Origin: DATLNF01 sp046590575
GTDB lineage: Bacteria; Actinomycetota; Actinomycetes; BP-191
NCBI GenBank assembly: GCA_046590575.1
Contig: JBKJUS010000125.1
Location: forward strand, 1-7,383
Reading direction: 5' to 3'
DNA length: 7,383 nucleotides
Shown here: piece after piece, positions 1-5,640 of the stretch
How positions within the stretch are numbered: the stretch's first letter is position 1
Layout: each line of letters starts with the position of its first letter
The notes under the pieces: generated by a model
Database searches by the model: none
What the model saw: the letters and a program-made list of their open reading frames with translations, nothing else
Told to the model about the DNA's origin: nothing
Position numbers and translations under genes: made by a program

Positions 1-843
1 GAGCCCGGACCTGTGGACCAACCAGTTCTGCGCGGAGAGGTCGCCGTGGCCGAGCACGCTGGTCGAGAGTTGGGAGAGGTCACTGGCCGCACGGCGCACT
101 TGCGCCGCGACGTGGGCGGGTAAGGGGGCAAAGTCTGCCGCGGCGGCAAGCAGCTGTGGCAAGTCCCTGGGTGGCTCGGCGGTCAGTGTCGTCGCCGCGA
201 GTGTGGTCAGGCCGGCAGCGAGCCCTGCCCACTCGGTGGTGAACGGCAGCCTCCTCGCAGCGTCCGGGTGGAGGGGACGCAGACGCGGCGGGGTGCCAGG
301 GCGTCCTTCCTGCAGCCACGCGCGACCGGCGACGCCGAGCGGACGTGGCACGACGTCGGAGGGCGCGGCTCTGGTCAGCGCCGTGGTCTCCGGGTCCCTG
401 ACTCTTGGCACATGCGGCAGCTTGGCGACGATGAGCGGATCACCTGACGGGTCGACCAGGAACACGGTGCGCGAGGCGCGCCGACGTACGGCGAGGATGG
501 CCAGCTCAGGCGGGTGCGGCGGCAGCCGTGGGGAGGTCGCGGCGAGTCGTGGCCAGGTGCGCAGGACATCCTCGACCAGCCTGTCGAGAGCCGGGTCGGC
601 GCGTGGTACTCCGAGCGAGAGCAACGTCCCGAATGCTCGGGTGGGCAACGGGCGCGCGACGAGCGGCGCGATCAGGCGACCGCCGTGGCGGGCACTCGGG
701 TGCCCGTATCGGAGCTGTTGGTCCAGCAGGGACGCGAGCCGGCTCGACGCCACCGGCTGTCGCCACTCGACAGACGCTGCGACCGGTCGGCTTCGGCGGA
801 TGTACTGCCTCGGAACGCTCACGATTCGGAGGCCCGACCGCAT
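1..843 (-). CDS. APH/choline-kinase-fold phosphotransferase, 3' end cut by window edge
   Basis: The frame stays open from the ATG at 843 to the left edge, giving 281 residues. The last 20 contain HGDLSAQNWLV: H266, D268 and N273 fit the catalytic loop HGDxxxxN of the aminoglycoside phosphotransferase / choline kinase fold. A strand ending LIVAK (K141), after hydrophobic VFLVD, is a plausible N-lobe ATP-binding lysine. The metal-binding Asp expected downstream lies outside the window. About 120 arginine- and proline-rich residues precede the N-lobe, longer than usual for the family, and I do not recognise them. The oxygenase TAG at 847-849 is in the same frame, with one codon between it and this ATG, so the start cannot lie further upstream. 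GTG at 822 is an alternative, and the ribosome site is weak. The protein probably phosphorylates a small molecule or sugar made by the operon. The substrate is unknown, and nothing indicates antibiotic resistance. Confidence 0.8.
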   Translation of the reverse strand, partial: MRSGLRIVSVPRQYIRRSRPVAASVEWRQPVASSRLASLLDQQLRYGHPSARHGGRLIAPLVARPLPTRAFGTLLSLGVPRADPALDRLVEDVLRTWPRLAATSPRLPPHPPELAILAVRRRASRTVFLVDPSGDPLIVAKLPHVPRVRDPETTALTRAAPSDVVPRPLGVAGRAWLQEGRPGTPPRLRPLHPDAARRLPFTTEWAGLAAGLTTLAATTLTAEPPRDLPQLLAAAADFAPLPAHVAAQVRRAASDLSQLSTSVLGHGDLSAQNWLVHRSGL

Positions 844-846
844 CGA

Positions 847-1773
847 CTAGAGATCCAGCACTCCGGCTTCGGCAAGACGACGCACCCGGTCCTGCCCGAG
901 CTCGTCCGCCGTCCGCCGTCCGTCGGCGGCACGGAGCAGGATCAAATCGTCCTCGCTGAGCGGTACGGGGGGACGGCCCCAGACCACTCCCACCAGCTCC
1001 TCGGAGCCGTCGCGACGGACGGTGCGGACCGCGCTGTCGTAGCGACGGGACAGTCGAGGTGTGCTGGCCGTTAGGTCACCCGCGACGAGCAGCCGCTCGG
1101 TCTGCTCTCGCCGCAACGGGGTAGAGGGATCCTCCGCGAGCGGGTCGCTGCCGAAGTCGTTGACCTTGAGGTAGAGGTTGGTGGCGCCGGCAGAGCGTCG
1201 TCGCAGGTGCCAGGTGGATGAGCCCGGGAAGATCATGACGTCGCCGGGGGAGTCGGCGATGGCCACTTCCCGGGCGCCGCGCAGAGCGACGTCGGGCTGT
1301 CGTTCCGGCGGCAGGTTCGCGCGGAAGTCGGTCGACAGGTAGGGGTTGACCTCCCGCGCGTCGTCTGGGTAGAGGACCAGGTTCGACCCCGCAGGGACGT
1401 CGATCGAGAGGCCCATCGCCACTTGGGACGCGTAGCGATCCTTGTGGGGTTGCGGCTCCGGGTCGGCGTCGTCGTCGTAGACCTTGATGTGCCGCTCCGA
1501 GAGGGTGAGCGCGGTGGCGTCTAGGCCGGTTATCCCGGCGACCACCTGAAAGAACTCGGCGGGAAAGTCGCTCTGCGGGGGGAAGTCGAACAGGTACTGC
1601 TCCTTCGCACCAGCGAGTCCCTGTCCGTGCAACGCCGCCTGCTGCCGCATCAACCGGGTGCGCTCCTGGAGCAGGTCCAGGAAGTCCGGATGCACACCGC
1701 CCGGGATGTGAACCCAGCCCTGGGTGTCATAGGTGCCACGGTGTTCCGCCGGGTCGAACGCGAAGATCTTCAT
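847..1773 (-). CDS. Fe(II)/2-oxoglutarate-dependent oxygenase-like protein with C-terminal PqqD-like domain
   Basis: This 308-residue protein appears to be a non-haem iron oxygenase of the phytanoyl-CoA dioxygenase / 2OG-Fe(II) type. PHKDRY supplies H110 and D112, and SSTWHLRRR supplies H189, a likely two-His-one-Asp iron site. The spacing of about 77 residues fits the family, and SPGDVMIFPG just before H189 is the usual strand. The co-substrate Arg may be one of R191-R193, which is closer to H189 than usual, so 2OG use is not certain. An N-terminal segment (1-105) precedes the core. Residues about 238-308 look like a separate PqqD-like module. The start is firm: ATG overlaps the stop of the upstream ATP-grasp gene in ATGA, and a strong GAAGGAGG lies 7 bases before it. 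The likely role is hydroxylation of an amino acid, peptide or glycan building block. The substrate is not deducible, and no signal peptide is present, so it acts in the cytoplasm. Confidence 0.78.
   Translation of the reverse strand: MKIFAFDPAEHRGTYDTQGWVHIPGGVHPDFLDLLQERTRLMRQQAALHGQGLAGAKEQYLFDFPPQSDFPAEFFQVVAGITGLDATALTLSERHIKVYDDDADPEPQPHKDRYASQVAMGLSIDVPAGSNLVLYPDDAREVNPYLSTDFRANLPPERQPDVALRGAREVAIADSPGDVMIFPGSSTWHLRRRSAGATNLYLKVNDFGSDPLAEDPSTPLRREQTERLLVAGDLTASTPRLSRRYDSAVRTVRRDGSEELVGVVWGRPPVPLSEDDLILLRAADGRRTADELGQDRVRRLAEAGVLDL
850..1062 (-). other. PqqD-like / winged-helix domain at the oxygenase C-terminus
   Basis: The last 71 or so residues of the oxygenase follow the PqqD pattern. 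A Pro-led segment (P239, R240) comes first, then beta-strand-like stretches, then LLRAADGRRTADEL (279-292), then a closing helix ending in LAEAGVLDL. DGxRT followed by E-L is the most characteristic part of PqqD and related peptide-binding winged helices. In RiPP pathways such domains bind precursor leader peptides. Similar short winged helices also occur as structural modules in unrelated enzymes, and that is the main alternative. The assignment rests on pattern recognition only. Confidence 0.5.
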
Positions 1774-2924
1774 GTGCTGCCCTCCTTCCGGATCGATGGG
1801 GGAGTTGTCGGTACGTCGAGCAGGTCCCTCAACACGATAGCCGCGACGTCAGGGGCGATCGTCGGATTCGAGACCTGGTAGTGGTAGTGCAGACCTGGGT
1901 TTCCATTGACCTCGAGTATCGATCCGCCGACGTCAGTCAACGACCGAGCCGGATCCGTCGTGACAACTTCGACACCGGCCAGACGCAGCCCGAGTGTGCG
2001 TGCCGCGAGGACGGCCTCTGCGCGCATGGTCGGTCCGACCTCGTCCAGGGCGCTGTGGTTCTCGGTCGGCGAGTTCTCGTTCACCGCCGACTTCACGGCG
2101 AGAGCGGTGCCGGCCGGAAGCACGCTGCTCAGGCGCATCCCCGCGGCACCTAGGGTGAAGAGCAGGTCGAGGTCAACGGTGAGCGGGAACAGCCCGGCCG
2201 CCCCTGCGCTGTTCCTTCGTCGCCGGTTCTCCTCGATGACGAGTGCGCCGATGGCGGATCGACCGTCGCCGATCAATCTCGGCGGCTCGCGGCGCACGGC
2301 ATCGATGACTTTGTCGTTGAAGACCAGCAGTCGGTACTCCCGCCCGGTTGCTTGGCGCTCGATCAGCAGCCGGTCGCCGTGCCGCGCGGCCCTGAGCCGA
2401 GCCCGTTGCAGATCCGCGGCAGTGCGGACGCCGCAGGTGATGCCGTGACCGCGAACCGTGCCCGCGGCCGGCTTCACCACGAGCGGCCCTCCGGTGCGCT
2501 CGAGGAGCATCTCAGCAGCTCTGACGTCATCGGCGCCGACGACGACGTGCTCCGGGATCGGCAGGCCGGCGGCGGCCAGCATGCGTTGGGTCAGCGGCTT
2601 GTCCCCAGCGAGGTGAAGGGCAACCGGGTCGTCGACTGGCACGAGGTTGTGCCAGACCCGAACATGCGCGCCGGCGAAGCCGATGTCGAAAAGTGCGGCA
2701 CTCACCGCGGTCAACTCCGCACCGACCGATGCTGCAGCCCGTTGCCAGATGCCGAGGTAGACCTCGTCGCGGGCCCGCTCACCGGGGCCTTGTGCGTCCT
2801 GAGACAGTCGGCGGGTCCACGTCGGGCCGACGCTGCGGGCGAGGTCGAGCCGCTGGCCGAGCTCCCGACCGGGCTTGCCAGCCCGGATGAGCCGGTCGAC
2901 GAGGCGGGTGACCGGAGGTCTCAT
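1770..2924 (-). CDS. ATP-grasp ligase resembling the cyanophycin synthetase ATP-grasp module
   Basis: This 384-residue protein has the layout of an ATP-grasp carboxylate-amine ligase. Visible elements are GDKPLTQRMLAAAGLPIP (K109), GGPLVVKPAAG (K151), LLIERQATGREYRLLV (E189), the RLIGDGRSAI segment (217-225), GMRLSSV (262-268), AGVEVVTTD (316-324, E319) and ILEVNGNPGLH (336-346, E338 and N340) for metal binding. The RLIGDGRSAI and AGVEVVTTD elements match CphA-type cyanophycin synthetases, but the C-terminal Mur-ligase-like domain of CphA is absent. It would activate a carboxylate as acyl phosphate and join it to an amine. Substrates are unknown. An amino acid, peptide or uronic acid is plausible given the polysaccharide context. 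I place the start at ATG 2924 because it overlaps the preceding stop as ATGA, like other junctions here. A start at 3014 would force a 94-base overlap. The stop overlaps the oxygenase start. Confidence 0.82.
   Translation of the reverse strand: MRPPVTRLVDRLIRAGKPGRELGQRLDLARSVGPTWTRRLSQDAQGPGERARDEVYLGIWQRAAASVGAELTAVSAALFDIGFAGAHVRVWHNLVPVDDPVALHLAGDKPLTQRMLAAAGLPIPEHVVVGADDVRAAEMLLERTGGPLVVKPAAGTVRGHGITCGVRTAADLQRARLRAARHGDRLLIERQATGREYRLLVFNDKVIDAVRREPPRLIGDGRSAIGALVIEENRRRRNSAGAAGLFPLTVDLDLLFTLGAAGMRLSSVLPAGTALAVKSAVNENSPTENHSALDEVGPTMRAEAVLAARTLGLRLAGVEVVTTDPARSLTDVGGSILEVNGNPGLHYHYQVSNPTIAPDVAAIVLRDLLDVPTTPPSIRKEGST
1781..1788 (-). promoter_or_regulatory. Strong ribosome binding site for the oxygenase gene
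   Basis: GAAGGAGG on the minus strand lies 7 bases before the ATG at 1773, inside the 3' end of the ATP-grasp gene. It is the best Shine-Dalgarno match in the window and fixes the oxygenase start. It suggests that this gene can be initiated independently as well as by coupling. Confidence 0.75.
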
Positions 2925-4126
2925 CTCCAGGCCGTCGCGTGGGTTCGCAGCTTGCGCGCAATGCTCGACGAGCGGCGCAGGGCATTGATCGCCGCGGGCG
3001 CAGGATCCGACCACCGGAAATAGGGCAGCGCCTGAGGGCGTACCAGGCTTGCGGCCCAGGCGCGGGCGGTCAGCTGGCCTTCACGCCGGTAGACCCGCAG
3101 GCCACGCAGGTCATCGATCGCGTGCCATTGGTGCACACCGTCCCGCGTGCGTGCGGTCGACGGAAGGGGCAGTCCTGCCGTCCGGGCGTAGAGGAAGCCG
3201 GCGAGGTCGAGGCCGGACCGGCGGATGAGCTCGTTAGCAGCAGTGAGACGGGGGTTGCACTCGATGAGCTTGAGGCTGCCATCAGCTCCGTCCCGTTTGA
3301 ACTCGACGTTGCCGAGACCGCGGAGTCCGACGCCGCGAAAGAAGGCTAGGCCCGCTTCGGCGACCTCCGGGTCCCACCTGCTTTCGTGGTAGGTGCCGCT
3401 GCCGAATCGAGTCGGGTACTGGCGCAGCTTGCGCTTGGTGAAGTTCAGCAGCGGTTCGCCGTCGGCGTCGAGAAAACTGTAGTACGAGCAATACTCGTCG
3501 TCCGGCCCGCAGACCACCTCCGTGAGCAGCAGCGGATGACCCGCCGCGACGATCGGCTCCGCGACTTCGACGAGCTCAACAGAGCTGGCGACTCGGATGG
3601 CCTTGACGTCAAAGCTGCGCGCAAACAGATGCGAGTGCAGCGGCTTCACTGCGCAAGGGAATTCGAAGGTGGCAGCCGCCAGCTGCACATCAGCGGGACT
3701 CCGCAGGGTCATCGTCGCTGGCGTCGACACGCCGGCCAGTCGAGCCAATTCGTAGGTGGCAGCTTTGTCCAGCATCGCGAGGTGGACGTCGTCCGAGGCC
3801 TCTACCGGGCGCACGCCGGCACCCTCGAGGTCGGCGCGGTGCCGGGACACCACCTCGACCCCGTCGTCGCAGCACGGGATGACCACCGCACCCCGGGGGG
3901 CGCGGCGAAGCAGCCAGTCGAGCCACTCGTCCTGCAGGTCGTTGCTGCTGCTCGGCTCTACGTAGGTACGACAGGCGCGCGAGCCCCGGACCATGCTGGC
4001 GATGCGTCGTTCGCCCAGCACGTCGACCTCAACGCCCCTGTCGTGCAAGGCTCTCGCTGCGGACAGCGCGTTGCCGGCGCATCCCAGAAGCACTGCTGAC
4101 GGCAGGTCGGGGTGCGATCGTGTCAC
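2921..4126 (-). CDS. ATP-grasp carboxylate-amine ligase, carbamoyl-phosphate synthase-like
   Basis: The 401-residue protein begins with a Rossmann-like pre-ATP-grasp domain (SAVLLGCAGNALSAARAL, 10-27, then VEVDVLG). An ATP-grasp domain follows: MLDKAATYELARLAGVSTP (118-136), the lysine strand FPCAVKP (156-162, K161), LLTEVVCGPDDEY (200-212, E203), GNVEFKRD (272-279) and IECNPR (288-293, E289 and N291) at the metal site. This is the general layout of D-aspartate ligase-like and carbamoyl-phosphate-synthase-like ligases found in many surface-polysaccharide loci. It should form an amide or similar bond using ATP in the cytoplasm, with substrates unknown. GTG 4126 overlaps the aldolase-like gene as GTGA, and its stop overlaps the next ATP-grasp gene as ATGA, indicating translational coupling. 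It differs clearly in sequence from the following ATP-grasp protein, so the pair is not a recent duplication. Confidence 0.82.
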   Translation of the reverse strand: MTRSHPDLPSAVLLGCAGNALSAARALHDRGVEVDVLGERRIASMVRGSRACRTYVEPSSSNDLQDEWLDWLLRRAPRGAVVIPCCDDGVEVVSRHRADLEGAGVRPVEASDDVHLAMLDKAATYELARLAGVSTPATMTLRSPADVQLAAATFEFPCAVKPLHSHLFARSFDVKAIRVASSVELVEVAEPIVAAGHPLLLTEVVCGPDDEYCSYYSFLDADGEPLLNFTKRKLRQYPTRFGSGTYHESRWDPEVAEAGLAFFRGVGLRGLGNVEFKRDGADGSLKLIECNPRLTAANELIRRSGLDLAGFLYARTAGLPLPSTARTRDGVHQWHAIDDLRGLRVYRREGQLTARAWAASLVRPQALPYFRWSDPAPAAINALRRSSSIARKLRTHATAWR

Positions 4127-4848
4127 GCGCCGTCCGCAGGTGATTCGCTCACGCCCGCATCGGCCAGGACGGCATCGACCCAGGCGTTCGAGAAGTCACC
4201 TCTGGCCACCGCAGCGACGTAATCAGCCTCGGCTGACGCACGGGTCTCGAGCCGTTCGAGCAGCTCGCTGGCGATGTCGTGAGGCACGACGACCACACCG
4301 TTGCGGTCGCCGATGACAACATCCCCGGGGTGTACGACGATGCCGCCCGAGCACACCGGGAAGTTCACCTCACCAGGGCCCCGGTGCAGCGGGCCGATCG
4401 GCGTCACGCCACGGGCGAATACCGGGAAGTCGCCGAGTTGGTCGATCGCCGGCAGGTCTCGGATGAGACCGTCGACGACGACGCCGACGATGCCGCGGTG
4501 ACGGGCCTTCGTCGATACGAGGTCGCCAAGCACCGCCGTCATCGTCGAGGCGCTGGCGTCCACGACGAGGACGTCGCCTGGCACCGCGATGTCCAGACTC
4601 TTGTGCACCATGAGGTTGTCGCCGGGAAAGACCTTGACGGTGCACGCCGTACCGGCCACCCGATCGGTGGTGGTCACCGGGTGGATGCCGCTGTCCATGG
4701 TGTAGAGACGGTTCATCAGGTCGGAGATCGCTGGGGTTTCGAAACGAGCGAGACCGGTCACTACTTCGGGGCGCACCCGAGCGACGGCACGGCGCATGCG
4801 GAAGCCGGGCCCCGGGTGCATCTCAGAGGACTTCGGTTTGTCACTCAT
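4123..4848 (-). CDS. RraA / 4-hydroxy-4-methyl-2-oxoglutarate aldolase-like protein
   Basis: At 241 residues, this has the length and core of the RraA family, which includes HMG/CHA class II pyruvate aldolases and the RNase E regulator RraA. Key parts are FETPAISDLMN (36-46), GDVLVVDAS (91-99), LGDLVSTKA (107-115), GVVVDGLIRD (122-131) and GDRNGVVVVP (180-189). D109, then 20 residues, then R130 and D131, with an acidic residue (D136) shortly after, fits the metal- and substrate-binding signature of the aldolases. Aldolase or 2-oxoacid decarboxylase activity therefore seems more likely than RNase E inhibition. In this operon it may make or break a 4-hydroxy-2-oxo acid used as a precursor. GAGGAGAG lies just upstream of ATG 4848, supporting the start. 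The final residues after about 215 look family-variable. The stop overlaps the following gene by 4 bases. Confidence 0.83.
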   Translation of the reverse strand: MSDKPKSSEMHPGPGFRMRRAVARVRPEVVTGLARFETPAISDLMNRLYTMDSGIHPVTTTDRVAGTACTVKVFPGDNLMVHKSLDIAVPGDVLVVDASASTMTAVLGDLVSTKARHRGIVGVVVDGLIRDLPAIDQLGDFPVFARGVTPIGPLHRGPGEVNFPVCSGGIVVHPGDVVIGDRNGVVVVPHDIASELLERLETRASAEADYVAAVARGDFSNAWVDAVLADAGVSESPADGA

Positions 4849-4850
4849 AG

Positions 4851-4858
4851 CTCTCCTC
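4851..4858 (-). promoter_or_regulatory. Ribosome binding site for the RraA-like gene
   Basis: GAGGAGAG lies a few bases before ATG 4848, in the 24-base gap after the deacetylase stop. This is the widest spacer in the window. I see no promoter or terminator hairpin in it. Confidence 0.65.
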
Positions 4859-4872
4859 GTCGTCGTGTCGCG

Positions 4873-5640
4873 TCAGCGTCGCCAGGTGAGCTGGCGAATG
4901 GCCCGTCGGAGCGGCTTGACCGAGCTGGTGGCGCGCCAGGCCCCACGGTAGCCCGGGAGCAGTTTCACGCGCAGCGCGGTGAGCGTGTCCCCCGGCTTGA
5001 CGTCGATGCGGGAGATGGCGAATCGACCGGCATCGTCGTACACCGAGAACGCCAGATCGAATCCTGCCGCTTCGACCGCACGGCGGGCCCGCTCGTCTTG
5101 GTCCCCGAACGGGTAGGCGAACGACCGTGGCGGGATGCCGGTGACGTCCGCGAGCTGATCGCGCACGTCTCGCGTGTGCCGGAGCAGGTCGGCGTCACTC
5201 ATGTTCTTCATCGACGTGTGGTCGAGACCATGTGCTCCGATCTCGATGCCCATCTCGGACATGCTCCGTAAGCCGTCGGCGTCGAGGAGCTGTTCGCCAG
5301 GAGTCTCGGGCAGGTAGGTGGCATGACCGCCGATCAGCCCCGGAGTGACGAAGAGGACTGCAGGCACTCCGCGGTTGACGAAGATCGGCGCACCCACCGT
5401 GGCCACGCTTGCCATGCCGTCATCGATCGTGACGAGAAATGACTGCGCGCCTGCCCCCGCTTCATAGGCGGCGAGGTACTGGTCCAGATTGAGCGCGCGC
5501 CAGCCGCGCCGGGCCAACATGCCCAGCTGTTTGGTCAGGGCCAGGTCGCTCACGTAGAGGTCATACGGATCAGGAGTGCTGTCACCATGGCGGCAGAAGC
5601 CGTGGTACATCAGCACGGTGGGCGCCCGTCGAAGTCTCAC
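4873..5640 (-). CDS. Polysaccharide deacetylase family protein (NodB fold)
   Basis: The 255-residue protein has the NodB homology domain. It opens with PTVLMYHGF (7-15) and has motif 1 as TIDDG (71-75, usually TFDDG; D73 and D74), with D74 a likely metal ligand. Motif 2 is GAHGLDH (H137 and H141, metal ligands), and motif 3 is RSFAYPFG (172-179). The family removes N- or O-acetyl groups from sugar residues, with metal help. Motif 2 lacks the usual Ser/Thr after the first His. No signal peptide is present: the domain begins within the first ten residues, so the enzyme probably acts in the cytoplasm or at the inner membrane face on a lipid-linked repeat unit. A basic tail ends the protein. The GTG start at 5640 overlaps the flippase stop as GTGA, with a G-rich run a few bases upstream as a possible ribosome site. 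Confidence 0.88.
   Translation of the reverse strand: MRLRRAPTVLMYHGFCRHGDSTPDPYDLYVSDLALTKQLGMLARRGWRALNLDQYLAAYEAGAGAQSFLVTIDDGMASVATVGAPIFVNRGVPAVLFVTPGLIGGHATYLPETPGEQLLDADGLRSMSEMGIEIGAHGLDHTSMKNMSDADLLRHTRDVRDQLADVTGIPPRSFAYPFGDQDERARRAVEAAGFDLAFSVYDDAGRFAISRIDVKPGDTLTALRVKLLPGYRGAWRATSSVKPLRRAIRQLTWRR

Noticed and set aside
1..843. Antibiotic-resistance aminoglycoside kinase
   Set aside because: Only the general fold motif is visible. The operon setting and long N-terminal extension do not match known resistance enzymes, so no resistance role is claimed.
203..850. Plus-strand open frame of 215 codons at the left end
   Set aside because: The minus strand here carries a continuous frame ending in the kinase motif HGDLSAQNWLV. 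The plus-strand product is low-complexity Arg/Ser/Gly without recognisable domains.
2925..3014. An earlier start for the CphA-like ATP-grasp gene, adding 30 residues
   Set aside because: It would overlap the upstream gene by 94 bases, and the extra residues have no family features. ATG 2924 forms an ATGA junction like its neighbours.
4279..5271. Long plus-strand open frame of 330 codons opposite the RraA-like and deacetylase genes
   Set aside because: It crosses two well-supported minus-strand genes. Its protein is rich in Arg, His, Asp and Val without family motifs, as expected for an antisense frame in GC-rich DNA.
847..5640. A precursor peptide gene for a RiPP pathway
   Set aside because: The genes abut or overlap, and the only real gap in this stretch is 24 bases. 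No separate small gene with a leader-like sequence is visible, so any precursor would have to lie outside the window.
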